45,435 nucleotides of DNA from a virus. Below the pieces are notes generated by a model. It was not told where the DNA came from. It saw nothing but the letters and a program-made list of their open reading frames with translations, and searched no databases. Of the stretch, positions 32,894 through 41,504 are shown one piece after another. Position 1 is the first letter of the stretch. Each line of letters starts with the position of its first letter. Location of the stretch: the IMG/VR virus record IMGVR_UViG_3300006925_000032, positions 1 through 45,435 of that record; one strand, given 5' to 3'. The translations under genes and the position numbers were made by a program.

Positions 32894-33666
32894 TCTTCCT
32901 CATACTCCTCAGTCTGAACTCTCATGCAACAAGTTCCCCACATCCACGGAGGCACTTTCTCACCAGTATCAGGGCAAGTAGAGCCTACTAAGATGGAACT
33001 CCCACCTGCTTCTGCTACCTCAAACATCTGTTGTCGAGTCATGGCTACCATGTAAGTTGGAGTTGGCTCTTCAACGCTTTGAATCGAACCATTTCTATAC
33101 GATGGTGAGTTGGATAACCAGTCGATTTTGTATCGCATGAACAAAGCATCGCCAGCGAGTAGGTTGTAGTCATCAGGATTCATCGTGATGGATTTTCTTT
33201 CACCTGATTCATCTTCGGTGTAGGGAACCACAATGCCCCAGTCTTCAACTGTATGGGTGTTCCCATCATCAAGTAAGACTTCTCTATCACTGAGATACAT
33301 TGGGTATGCGTTTTCAAGTGGTAGTTCTGCTAATGGTGTACCGTCATCAGTTGTCCATGAAGCGGCAACTGCTTGACGCTCTTGCATCTCTTGCCTGAAC
33401 GCTTCTTCTGCTGATAAAGCAACATCAGTAATCATTGGGTTATCATCGAGCATGTCAATGTTCACTGATGCAAACAGCCCACTGATACTCTCATGATGTC
33501 TTATCGAATCAGCATGGTCTACTCTATGCTCAAGTTGCAGTGTTGTTTCATCTATCTTGCGATAGCGACATCCAGTTCCTTCAGGTCGCCATACTGCTTT
33601 AACAGCCATTTGATTAAAGTGTTCAAGCGCCCATACTTTCAATTCAGGTTCGTATTCTTTTGTCAT
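32890..33666 (-). CDS. Hypothetical acidic protein
   Basis: 258 residues, starting MTKEYEPELKVWALEHFNQM. It is acidic overall with a beta-rich centre; AMTRQQMFEVAEAGGSSILV is followed by STCPDTGEKVPPWMWGTCCM, a possible Cys site near the end. The stop region is EYEEE. No known domain; the N-terminal helix KVWALEHFNQMAVKAVW and the following strands do not match an enzyme I recognise. Confidence 0.55.
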   Translation of the reverse strand: MTKEYEPELKVWALEHFNQMAVKAVWRPEGTGCRYRKIDETTLQLEHRVDHADSIRHHESISGLFASVNIDMLDDNPMITDVALSAEEAFRQEMQERQAVAASWTTDDGTPLAELPLENAYPMYLSDREVLLDDGNTHTVEDWGIVVPYTEDESGERKSITMNPDDYNLLAGDALFMRYKIDWLSNSPSYRNGSIQSVEEPTPTYMVAMTRQQMFEVAEAGGSSILVGSTCPDTGEKVPPWMWGTCCMRVQTEEYEEE

Positions 33667-33670
33667 AATT

Positions 33671-33991
33671 TCACATCCATATATCCAAGTTTATCTTTTG
33701 ATTCTCGTAGAGGAGGAGTTTGTCACAGCATCGCACGACCAAGTAGTGGTGCTTCTCCATAATAAGAATCATGCCTTGCTTAAGGTCACCTTCGCATTCA
33801 GGACACACTTCGTATATCCCTTCGCTTGATAGTATGACACCTAAGACCCACTCCTCACCCCTCCCATCGGGGAGTTGTAATTGAACATGTCGGAGGTCAC
33901 ACTTGTGACCATCGGGTAATATCCACATACCATCAGGAGTGATGGCCGAGGGCTTCAACTGAGCATGTTTGTATTTGTCATCGCTCACCAT
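33671..33991 (-). CDS. Cys-containing hypothetical protein
   Basis: 106 residues from the ATG at 33991, chosen for GAGGG just upstream over a TTG two codons earlier. It has PDGHKCDLRHVQLQLPDGRG, then YEVCPECEGDL and VVRCCDKLLL, so a CPEC knuckle plus CC may form a zinc site. The rest is beta-rich. Unknown function, in the promoter F unit. Confidence 0.55.
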   Translation of the reverse strand: MVSDDKYKHAQLKPSAITPDGMWILPDGHKCDLRHVQLQLPDGRGEEWVLGVILSSEGIYEVCPECEGDLKQGMILIMEKHHYLVVRCCDKLLLYENQKINLDIWM

Positions 33992-34000
33992 CAGCAACCC

Positions 34001-35551
34001 TCACTCATCTGATACTGGAATATCTGTGACAATGTATGCTGGTTTGCGCTCAAAGTTAGGCTTGTGCTCATCGAGTACAGCATCAGAGGCGTGTCTCCAC
34101 ATACCGATAACCTGTTGTGGCGATAGATAATCGTCAGGGTCTACACTCCCAAGCATAGTTATGTCGATGGTAAAGGAACGGATAGACCATTCACCGTCGT
34201 CATTCTTCTCAAGACCTTGATGTGTCCGTTGTCTGAAATGACCACTGTTGTCGATGTGAGCCTGAGCAACAGCACTCATAAAGTCGATACACTGTTGCTT
34301 GGTAGAGAAGCGAAGGTTGCTCATGATAGAACTCGCACTCCAGTCTGATGGCTCCTTACGACCAACAACGTAGTCCTTGATTTCTTCAATCGGCTTCCAT
34401 ACGAAGTCGGCAATCTCGTGACCGAATGAGGTTCGGGAACGAACCTTGCAGTATTTCCAACCGTTCTCAGTGTCACCTGCTTTACGGTTCTTACTGCTTG
34501 TGTTCTTGACATAGGCACTCATCTCAGCGAGCCAACCCCAGTCAGACCAAGCGTGCTGAGAGTTTTTACCACGACCAGACTTAGAGACGATGTTGTCATT
34601 ACGCTTAAGCATACGAGCCAACGACTCACGGATAGACTTGATGACATCTGCTTCAGGGACAGCCTGAGCCATACCACGTCGCATCTCATCCCATGCAACG
34701 ACGTTCTTGGCATCCATGTATGATGCAGTAGTAGACCACTGGTGGTAATTATCACCAGCACTACATGGAGCACGTCGCCATGCAGTGATGAAGTCAGAAG
34801 TAGTTGCATCGGGGTCTGACTTTCGTCTCATAGCCCATATCCGACTGGTCGGGTTATCGTGGTGTCTACAGGTCTTGTCATCTATAGCCTTCCATGCACA
34901 CTCGCCTCTTGTATGTGAGACATTTTTGCATATGGTTTTGTGTATGTAGTCCTTATGTAATGCAATGTCGCCAAAGAAATCTTGTAACGCATCTAAAAGT
35001 TCATCGAAGTAGGAGTCAGACATCAAGACAACATGTGTAAAGTTCTGTTGCTGTTGTGTACGAATCACCCCATACTTTTGTTTGAGTGCATTAACGTCGT
35101 GACCCAACTCAGTGAGTTTCTCTGTGTTGATTTCAAGCCACACCCTGAGAGCCGTCGAGCCCCAATTAGTTTTGAAGTATAGGCTACCGTTACTCCCTAT
35201 CGTGGGAACGCCGAGCGTGTGATTGTAGCCCAAGATTTCATCTTCGCCACATGAACTGACAGATGGAGTTGGAACTTCACCGTAGCCAACTTTACCAGTC
35301 ATCATAACAGCGGCGGCACGAGTGTGAGTGTTTACCATATCACTCCACGTTAGACCTACATTCGGGCCAGCCTTCATGAGTGTGTAAGCAACTGCCGCAT
35401 CCATAGGCCAGCACTTACCAATTGCATTCTTTGTTCTACCAACAGCGTGGTCTACGATAATCGCTTCTTCGCTGAAGTCTACGTTGTTCTCAACAATACC
35501 TGCTTTCGCAAAGGTATTCCATGTCTGCCATCCATTCCATTCTCCACTCAT
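34001..35551 (-). CDS. Large hypothetical protein
   Basis: 516 residues, MSGEWNGWQTWNTFAKAGIV at the start. It has many Trp residues, helix-rich blocks (NVVAWDEMRRGMAQAVPEAD, SIRESLARMLKRND), two Cys-His clusters (CKNVSHTRGECAWKAIDDKT then CRHHDN; CSAGDNYHQW) and a strand-rich end. I find no Walker, nuclease or transferase motif. It overlaps the first gene of the promoter F unit by 4 nt (ATGA). It may be the core protein of that unit, which also carries a PC4-like protein. Confidence 0.55.
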   Translation of the reverse strand: MSGEWNGWQTWNTFAKAGIVENNVDFSEEAIIVDHAVGRTKNAIGKCWPMDAAVAYTLMKAGPNVGLTWSDMVNTHTRAAAVMMTGKVGYGEVPTPSVSSCGEDEILGYNHTLGVPTIGSNGSLYFKTNWGSTALRVWLEINTEKLTELGHDVNALKQKYGVIRTQQQQNFTHVVLMSDSYFDELLDALQDFFGDIALHKDYIHKTICKNVSHTRGECAWKAIDDKTCRHHDNPTSRIWAMRRKSDPDATTSDFITAWRRAPCSAGDNYHQWSTTASYMDAKNVVAWDEMRRGMAQAVPEADVIKSIRESLARMLKRNDNIVSKSGRGKNSQHAWSDWGWLAEMSAYVKNTSSKNRKAGDTENGWKYCKVRSRTSFGHEIADFVWKPIEEIKDYVVGRKEPSDWSASSIMSNLRFSTKQQCIDFMSAVAQAHIDNSGHFRQRTHQGLEKNDDGEWSIRSFTIDITMLGSVDPDDYLSPQQVIGMWRHASDAVLDEHKPNFERKPAYIVTDIPVSDE

Positions 35552-36126
35552 ATAATCAACTCCTGTATATTGTTTTTCTTTTCTATCGTTTCCTTGCTCA
35601 TTGGAATCTTAACATGGGGGACAGTTTTGCATCCCTTCTGAATAACCTCGTCGGCTTGGAATATATCACTCAAGTCACATCTTGGCATTATCTCTCGCTG
35701 TGTCCAAAGGTGAAGGTTGTTGAAGATAGGTTTGACTGAATCCTTGACTGAGCATAAAACTACATCCCAATTCTTCAACGAATCTCTCTTCTTCATGGCT
35801 TCGACCATCATATCAAAGTAAGTATGTGCTGGGTCATTCTTGTATATCTGTTGGACAGACATCGTACCATCAAGATGGTAGATTGTCGTATTAGTTGCTG
35901 AAGCATAGCGGAAATTCTGTAGCATGAAAATCACACCAGTTTTGTTGTTTTTGTAGCCCAAGAAACGAGCGTTCACGTCATCACCCAAATCATTACCTTC
36001 GTAGTAGAGTGTAGCGGCATTCCACGCTTTGTGTTTACCACTGGTTCCGTATCTAAAACACTCTATCAGTTCATCATTCGTCACAGGGGTATCGCTACTC
36101 CCAGTTATCTTTACATCTTCTCTCAT
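35548..36126 (-). CDS. Hypothetical protein, first gene of the promoter F unit
   Basis: 192 residues from the ATG at 36126, with AAGGAGA 9 nt upstream; an ATG at 36135 is nearly on the ribosome site. The upstream extension of this frame is the promoter. Features include SSDTPVTNDELIECFRYGT, RFLGYKNNKTGVIFMLQNFR and a MSVQQIYKNDPAHTYFDMMV stretch, a mixed alpha/beta protein with a Lys/Asn-rich end. No family was recognised. Confidence 0.55.
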   Translation of the reverse strand: MREDVKITGSSDTPVTNDELIECFRYGTSGKHKAWNAATLYYEGNDLGDDVNARFLGYKNNKTGVIFMLQNFRYASATNTTIYHLDGTMSVQQIYKNDPAHTYFDMMVEAMKKRDSLKNWDVVLCSVKDSVKPIFNNLHLWTQREIMPRCDLSDIFQADEVIQKGCKTVPHVKIPMSKETIEKKNNIQELII

Positions 36127-36156
36127 ATTTTTCATTCTCCTTGTTGTTTCTATTCT

Positions 36157-36178
36157 TACTGTTGCTTTATATATCAAC
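36157..36178 (-). promoter_or_regulatory. Archaeal promoter F
   Basis: Minus-strand ATAGTTGATATATAAAGCAA then CAGTAAGAATAGA, ten bases after the stop of the Cys-rich gene at 36189. C-type copy with a 32-41 nt leader carrying AAGGAGA. Confidence 0.75.
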
Positions 36179-36188
36179 TATTTTCAGT

Positions 36189-36455
36189 TCATCGGTTTTC
36201 ATTGTAATCTCGTGCGAGGTCATACGTGTCATGCATAGACCTTATGCATTCTATACACCATCCGTCTCCGTTCGGAGCGTCATGTAGCATATCCGTGTGC
36301 TCTCCGCATCCCTCACACTGAGGACACTCCATACAAACACCATCGTTTTCGTTATCATACGGCATCTCGCAACACTCGCATTCTTTGAATCCGTACATCT
36401 CATAGACATACTGTAGTTTCTCTTTGAGTAGTCTCAGTTCCTTGCTTTCGCTCAT
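36189..36455 (-). CDS. Cys-rich zinc-binding protein
   Basis: 88 residues. After a helix (KELRLLKEKLQYVYEMYGFK) come ECECCEMPYD, GVCMECPQCEGCGEH and GWCIECIRSMHD: about ten Cys in 45 residues, enough for two zinc sites like a small RING or double treble clef. The end is acidic and helical. No catalytic motif. Last gene of the promoter G unit. Confidence 0.6.
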   Translation of the reverse strand: MSESKELRLLKEKLQYVYEMYGFKECECCEMPYDNENDGVCMECPQCEGCGEHTDMLHDAPNGDGWCIECIRSMHDTYDLARDYNENR

Positions 36456-36487
36456 ATCAGTTACACTCCTTAGTGACTATCATATTC

Positions 36488-37126
36488 TCATGCGAGGGAA
36501 ACGTCATCCCCTACGCCTACATCCATCATCACATCAAGAAACGATGGGGCTTCGCCCTCTACACCTAACGCATCCATCGTACTCTTGATGAACTCATCGA
36601 ACTGATTTACCTCATTCATACTCAGTGCTAATGCTGGTGGATAGAGTTGAGTCAAGTCCCACTCATAATCTTCAGCGTGTGAATTAGCATAAGCAACAAA
36701 GTCAGGTGTTGTCTTTGTTGAACCAGTGAGCATAGGCTTGACTCCCGTGACATGAATGTATGCCTTCGCTGGGTCAGCACTCAACCCCATTTCCATACAG
36801 TTGAGCGCATCGACAGAAAGGTTGTGCGTACTGGCGAGTTCCTGATACACCAATTCCCAAGCAATACCATCTACGGCTTCGCAATCTGTTGATAACTTTT
36901 GATGGTATGTCAGCCATGTAAGGTGAGTGCTCGCTGTGTCCTGTGCTCGGCACGATGAATCGGATAGTGCTTTCTTGCGTAGCGCTAAGTAAGTTACCAC
37001 TGACTCAGGTAACGGAAGTAAGAAGCCGTGTATGCTTGGTGAATATCCCAAGCCATGTTCAGCCATCGCTTCCATATCTTCAGCGAGTTGTACTGACATG
37101 TCTGTGTAAATCTGTGGATGTGTCAT
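36488..37126 (-). CDS. Hypothetical acidic helical protein
   Basis: 212 residues from the ATG at 37126, with GAGTG upstream; the longer frame overlaps the preceding gene. MTHPQIYTDMSVQLAEDMEA leads a mostly helical, acidic protein with LPLPESVVTYLALRKKALSD and a C-terminal LDVMMDVGVGDDVSLA. No motif was recognised. Confidence 0.55.
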   Translation of the reverse strand: MTHPQIYTDMSVQLAEDMEAMAEHGLGYSPSIHGFLLPLPESVVTYLALRKKALSDSSCRAQDTASTHLTWLTYHQKLSTDCEAVDGIAWELVYQELASTHNLSVDALNCMEMGLSADPAKAYIHVTGVKPMLTGSTKTTPDFVAYANSHAEDYEWDLTQLYPPALALSMNEVNQFDEFIKSTMDALGVEGEAPSFLDVMMDVGVGDDVSLA

Positions 37127-37128
37127 GT

Positions 37129-37335
37129 TCAGGCACTCCTGAGTATCTTCTTGAAATCTTTGAGTGTGTCGTTCCACATCTCAATGACTTGTTGGATTTG
37201 TTTCACAACTGCACCGTCGTATAAGTCATTGAGTATGTCAGGGTAGTGCTCTTGTAAAGTCTCACGAGTAATCTCCCCAGCACCATGCCAGTGATGGTTG
37301 TATGCAATCGCATCCAGCGTTCCCATGTCTACCAT
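37129..37335 (-). CDS. Small hypothetical protein
   Basis: 68 residues from the ATG at 37335, which has GAGGAGG 7 nt upstream; the ATG at 37341 overlaps the preceding stop and is the alternative. It begins MVDMGTLDAIAYNHHWHGAG with a His-rich turn, then helices (LQEHYPDILNDLYDGAVVKQ). Unknown function. Confidence 0.55.
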   Translation of the reverse strand: MVDMGTLDAIAYNHHWHGAGEITRETLQEHYPDILNDLYDGAVVKQIQQVIEMWNDTLKDFKKILRSA

Positions 37336-37337
37336 GT

Positions 37338-37751
37338 TCATTCCTCCTCGCCAGTCGAGTAGACATCGCCACTCTCAATCACAAGACCTGATGATGTGTT
37401 CTTCACGAATGTGATAAGTGTACCCACTGCTGTCGAGTCATCCTTGACATCGAGCATAGCCCCACTTGGATGATTCAACTCTGTACCTTTGATGAGTAGT
37501 TGCACTGTACCTTGTTGTTCCACATAGGAGATAACCTCCAATGGTGCATAGAGAACAGAGCCACTTGCTGGACTCGGTAGTGTAGGTGGTTGTTCTGATA
37601 ACCACTCTGTTAGTTCAACTGGTGCTCGTAGTTCAAGTGCAATACCATACTTACGATTCACTGTTGGTTCACCCACACCCTGAATGTGTATTCGGTTACT
37701 ATCGAACTGCGTTCTTACTTGTAGTCTTGCTTCGCCATAATCTTCTGTCAT
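37338..37751 (-). CDS. Beta-rich hypothetical protein, first gene of the promoter G unit
   Basis: 137 residues from the ATG at 37751. The frame is open 99 bases further upstream, but that part contains promoter G and the end of the phosphatase gene. MTEDYGEARLQVRTQF leads a strand-rich protein (PVELTEWLSEQP, VQLLIKGTELNHPSGAML, GTLITFVKNTSSGLVIE) ending STGEEE. No family was recognised. Confidence 0.6.
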   Translation of the reverse strand: MTEDYGEARLQVRTQFDSNRIHIQGVGEPTVNRKYGIALELRAPVELTEWLSEQPPTLPSPASGSVLYAPLEVISYVEQQGTVQLLIKGTELNHPSGAMLDVKDDSTAVGTLITFVKNTSSGLVIESGDVYSTGEEE

Positions 37752-37763
37752 ACTATTACCTCT

Positions 37764-37785
37764 TATTGTTCCTTTATATATCAAC
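37764..37785 (-). promoter_or_regulatory. Archaeal promoter G
   Basis: Minus-strand GTTGATATATAAAGGAACAA then TA, seven bases after the phosphatase stop. G-type copy, 23 nt to the ATG; GAGGTAA also lies before the ATG. Confidence 0.75.
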
Positions 37786-37791
37786 CAACAA

Positions 37792-39060
37792 TCAGATGAA
37801 GTCTCCCAGTCCATCGAAGTCAGACCCACGCTCATCCAAGTAGTCATCAAGACTCTTGTGTGAGATTCGTAAGCGAGACTCCTCTTGCTTGCGCTTCAGT
37901 TCCTTATTGTTGAGTTGTTTCTTATTCTTCGCAGGGTAGTTCTTGCCTTTGCCTTTGCCTTTGCCTTTGCCTTTGCCCTTCTTGTCTTTGGCTCGCTTGG
38001 TTTGCTCTGCCTTCTTGAGTAGAGCAGTGCGTTCAGCATCACGAGAGTGCCATGTCTCTACGTTCATGAACTCAGGTAGGTAGAACTTCTTGGACTTCTT
38101 ACAATGAACCATACCATCACGAGTCTTGACACTGGCTTCTTCAGCGGCACAGACAACACAGTGTCCATCATCATGCATACCAAAGTGAGACACAGTGTTG
38201 TCACACTTAGGACAGATGCCTGACATATCATACAGTGCATCGGTGGACAGCATCATCTCAGGCGCTCCACAGTTGTTACACTGTTGAGGTACTGAGTCAT
38301 CAATGTGAGTCCACTCAGGTGTACTGCATATACCACAAGAGTACAATGACCATGTGGATGGGAAACCATCTCCGTCATCGTAATCATCTTCATCAGCAAA
38401 CCAGTAGTCAGCCTTCGGTTGATTCTCCTTCTTGCCATTCTTCTTCATGGGGTAGTCAGATGTATCAGTGAATGTGAAGTTGTTCTTCTTCTTGAACGAA
38501 GCGAAGAGTGGCTTGCCTTCAGGTAACTGTAAGACTTCAGCGATGTAAGTCTGTTGTGACTTACCCTCAACAGCATGGTGACAATAGATGTCACGAACAT
38601 ACTCAACGAGTGATGCAGTGTCAGGTTGCTTGAGGCAAGTAGGGTCACCCATGAGGTAACCGAGTATACATAGTTGCACACCAGTACGACCATGACCACC
38701 AACACATTGAGTAGAGACTGTCTTGATACCCAACCGCTTGATGTCGGCAACGAGTGCCAACCAAAACTCACGGTGAACATCTTGAGGGATAGAGAAGTCA
38801 GGCCAGTCAATGCTGATAATCATTGGAGTGTCACCACCAACGTAGCCTTGACAAGTCCAACCATCAGGCACAACAGTGGCACGAGGATTGTCCATCACCT
38901 GTGCTGGGCCGATGGCGAGGTCGGGTAGTGGTGACATACGATGCCACCCACCGTCACGACTGTGACCACCAGCATGTATTGCTACACCATCTATCTCAAA
39001 CACAACTGGGTTACCAGTGTGACATCCAACTTTGTTTCCATATCCTTTCATCCAATTCAT
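37792..39060 (-). CDS. Tyrosine/dual-specificity phosphatase with zinc ribbons and Lys-rich tail
   Basis: 422 residues. The N-terminal phosphatase domain has a WPD loop (IDWPDFSIP, 86-88) and the signature CVGGHGRTG (C119 to R125, C-x5-R), so it is a cysteine phosphatase for phospho-Tyr or phospho-Ser/Thr. Eight Cys follow as four CxxC pairs (242/245, 261/264, 283/286, 301/304), two zinc ribbons. Then comes a Lys/Gly repeat (362-373) and a C-terminal SHKSLDDYL, a weak PIP-like sequence. Its start overlaps the stop of the PEP-synthase-like gene. Targets are unknown; it may act on host phosphoproteins. Confidence 0.75.
   Translation of the reverse strand: MNWMKGYGNKVGCHTGNPVVFEIDGVAIHAGGHSRDGGWHRMSPLPDLAIGPAQVMDNPRATVVPDGWTCQGYVGGDTPMIISIDWPDFSIPQDVHREFWLALVADIKRLGIKTVSTQCVGGHGRTGVQLCILGYLMGDPTCLKQPDTASLVEYVRDIYCHHAVEGKSQQTYIAEVLQLPEGKPLFASFKKKNNFTFTDTSDYPMKKNGKKENQPKADYWFADEDDYDDGDGFPSTWSLYSCGICSTPEWTHIDDSVPQQCNNCGAPEMMLSTDALYDMSGICPKCDNTVSHFGMHDDGHCVVCAAEEASVKTRDGMVHCKKSKKFYLPEFMNVETWHSRDAERTALLKKAEQTKRAKDKKGKGKGKGKGKGKNYPAKNKKQLNNKELKRKQEESRLRISHKSLDDYLDERGSDFDGLGDFI
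37943..37978 (-). repeat. Six-copy hexanucleotide repeat in the phosphatase gene
   Basis: Five TTGCCT units and a sixth ending in C on the + strand, read on the minus strand as alternating Lys-Gly codons (KGKGKGKGKG). A copy-number-variable tract could lengthen or shorten the basic linker in frame. Confidence 0.8.
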
Positions 39061-41447
39061 TCTTTCACATCCTTACTGTTCTCGTCCTGATACTTAGCCA
39101 TGTCAGCAAGGAACTGTTCCACACCATCACCTTGCTTGGCAAGATACTTACTTAGTATCTGCATCATATCAGGAGAGTCAGGGTCAGAAGTGTCAATGGC
39201 TTCATACAAGTCAGAGAACTGTTCAGGTGTAGGGGAGAACTCTTTGGCCTTGATGGAAAGAATCTGCTCCTTCACACTCAACCGAGTCTCACCTTGAGAG
39301 CCGACGAGCCACACATCAACAGGTGGTGTCGCAATCATAAGGGAAGCACTGTGCTCATCGAACAACGCTTTGAGTGAAGATAGATGGGTGGCTGGAATCT
39401 CTTGAGGATTGTTAGCCGCCCACTGTAAGTGTGCCGCACAACTCTCACAAGTTGATACACCGCACATGATGAAGTCCTTGTTCTGTGGAGAGTTGTGGCT
39501 ACCCTTGTCACCGTGTCTCCAGTTGGCAGGTAGCACAGCCATGATTTCTCGTAGAGCAGTATGTACATTCTTGCTTGAAGCCATAGGAGTCTTACGCCAG
39601 TAGGCTGGAGTCTTCTTCTCAACGTAGTCAAGTATGTCACTCCAATCATTCTCAGGTGGAGAGGCTACTTCAAATTCAGCACGAACATTAGCGAGGTCAT
39701 CATCAAGGAACTCACGAGCCATCTCAAAGACGGAGGCCATAGCATCCATGTCTCGACGTGGGTTGAAGCCAGCAGTACCAGCATCAAAGGCATACTTGCT
39801 TAGCCACTTGTTGAACAGTGAACCGTTGTTGTGAACGGCGTTCTCCGCTTTGTTCACGACTGTGATGAGTTCACCCAATGTTGCTTCATTAGCATCAGCA
39901 GTGAATGCTTGTAGAGCATCACATACTTCAGCACCCATCAACATAGAGTCTCCCCACTTGACACCACCGTAGGATGAAGACCATCCTTTGCGGTAGTGCT
40001 TGTTCAGGAAGCGAAGCATCTTAGCCGAGTCACCCCAGTCGAGTTCAAGATGACCGATGGCCGCATAGTAGTGACCACGAGTAGTATCAAGGTGTGGTGT
40101 GTTGTTCAATTTCTTCCACACATCTGAACCAATACAGGCCGTCATGGTAGCGAACAACTCAGCATTAGCATTGGTCTTGAGTCCACGAGCATGGCGCATC
40201 TCACCAAGACCAAGAGCGAGCATGGCTTTAGGTAACCAAGCACAGAACATACCAGCAAGGTATGCTACATCTTGTGGCTTGCTCATAGGTAGACTGACCC
40301 ACTGGTGGAAGAAGGTTGAGAACCAACCTTGTTGCTTACGCCAGTAGAGGTTACCATCCTTGAGTCCACGAGAGAAGTCAGCAAGGTAAGCATGAGGTGC
40401 ATAGGGCTTAGGCTCAAAGTTACCATCGTTGTCGAGGACAACCCAACCAGCAGACGCCTCAACCCAGCGGTCACCTACAGAGACAGAGGGAGTGATAGCA
40501 TAGGGGACACCGACACCACGACAGTGAGCATAGATGTGAGAGAGACGATTACCAGCAGGTTCTACAACCATGTAACCTTCAGGACACTTCTCCTTGGTGA
40601 TGTTCTCTTCAAGCCATGCGACTTCTTCAAGCCCACTCATGATGATGAAGTCTTGGATGACTACCTCACCTTGCGGAACCATACCGATAGTATCAACACC
40701 TTCAGGTGGAGGCATGACTGGAGTGTGAGAAGGAGCACCACGAATCTGTGTGAGAGAGTGATGCACAGAGGGTAAGTCCATGACACCACGATTGCGGTTG
40801 GACTCAGCGAGGTTGAAGACGAACTCAAGTTCGTGGTGAGTAGGAGCATAAGACAGTGCGTTCATAATCATGTTGTCCTTGTCGAACTCATCAACTCGTA
40901 GAGGGAAAGCGAGGTTGAAGCCATGACCAGCAGTGACACCATCGTGTCCTACTCCCATGATGTTGTAGCCTTGAAACATGACTGGGACTTCAAGCCCCTT
41001 GTCATTGGTAGTCATGATGGTCTTGCCAGTATCATCTACTTCAGGATGAGACAGAGCCATGACAGAGGATGAGGATGCATCAATGAATGGCATGAGAAGC
41101 ATACAACCATCAGGGTCTTCACTCTTCATGATGCTAACAAGACGACCAAAGTTAGAGACGAGGGAGAGTTCGTCATCACAACGAATGGATTCAATCACAC
41201 CATGACGAGGAGACTCAGGGCAAGTTCTCAAGAAGCATGGGTAGCCAATGATTGTACCTGCTGATACCAAGTGAAGTGGTGTGTCAGTCAGATGGATAGC
41301 CACCATGTCAAGTGGTCGCCAGTCTTTAGGGATGGCGTAGTTAGTATGTGCTGAGCGATGAGTGAACAGAGCCTTTGCCTTCTGTGACTTCATGGCCTTC
41401 AGCCTATCGCTACTGTTCAGTTGTTCTAATGTTAGGTTCTCCGTCAT
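39057..41447 (-). CDS. PEP-synthase-like protein with phosphohistidine mobile domain
   Basis: 796 residues. VVEPAGNRLSHIYAHCRGVG (295-313) with VPYAI and a later AGWVV matches the swivelling phosphohistidine domain of PEP-utilising enzymes (GGxTSHxAIxARxxxIPxV); His304 is the likely phosphorylated residue. The preceding 240 residues (GCMLLMPFIDASSSS, AGHGFNLAFPL, HHELEFVFN, LTQIRG) resemble the second half of the ATP-grasp domain of PEP synthase or rifampin phosphotransferase. The C-terminal 450 residues are helical and unrecognised; no PEP/pyruvate barrel is visible. It shares a unit with the phosphatase. Confidence 0.5.
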   Translation of the reverse strand: MTENLTLEQLNSSDRLKAMKSQKAKALFTHRSAHTNYAIPKDWRPLDMVAIHLTDTPLHLVSAGTIIGYPCFLRTCPESPRHGVIESIRCDDELSLVSNFGRLVSIMKSEDPDGCMLLMPFIDASSSSVMALSHPEVDDTGKTIMTTNDKGLEVPVMFQGYNIMGVGHDGVTAGHGFNLAFPLRVDEFDKDNMIMNALSYAPTHHELEFVFNLAESNRNRGVMDLPSVHHSLTQIRGAPSHTPVMPPPEGVDTIGMVPQGEVVIQDFIIMSGLEEVAWLEENITKEKCPEGYMVVEPAGNRLSHIYAHCRGVGVPYAITPSVSVGDRWVEASAGWVVLDNDGNFEPKPYAPHAYLADFSRGLKDGNLYWRKQQGWFSTFFHQWVSLPMSKPQDVAYLAGMFCAWLPKAMLALGLGEMRHARGLKTNANAELFATMTACIGSDVWKKLNNTPHLDTTRGHYYAAIGHLELDWGDSAKMLRFLNKHYRKGWSSSYGGVKWGDSMLMGAEVCDALQAFTADANEATLGELITVVNKAENAVHNNGSLFNKWLSKYAFDAGTAGFNPRRDMDAMASVFEMAREFLDDDLANVRAEFEVASPPENDWSDILDYVEKKTPAYWRKTPMASSKNVHTALREIMAVLPANWRHGDKGSHNSPQNKDFIMCGVSTCESCAAHLQWAANNPQEIPATHLSSLKALFDEHSASLMIATPPVDVWLVGSQGETRLSVKEQILSIKAKEFSPTPEQFSDLYEAIDTSDPDSPDMMQILSKYLAKQGDGVEQFLADMAKYQDENSKDVKE

Positions 41448-41481
41448 AGTATCATTCCTCTTGGTTTGTATTCTGTATTCT

Positions 41482-41503
41482 TACTGTTGCTTTATATATC
41501 AAC
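41482..41503 (-). promoter_or_regulatory. Archaeal promoter H
   Basis: Minus-strand GTTGATATATAAAGCAACAG then TAAGAATACAGAA, directly after the stop at 41505. C-type copy with the longest leader (45 nt), ending GAGGAATGATACT before the ATG, the same leader end as promoter J. Confidence 0.75.
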
Positions 41504-41504
41504 A

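Noticed and set aside
37943-37978. CRISPR-like repetition
   Set aside because: Six-base tandem units without spacers, inside a gene. No CRISPR array, cas1 or cas2 was seen; the Cas4-like nuclease at 16681 is better read as a replication or recombination enzyme.
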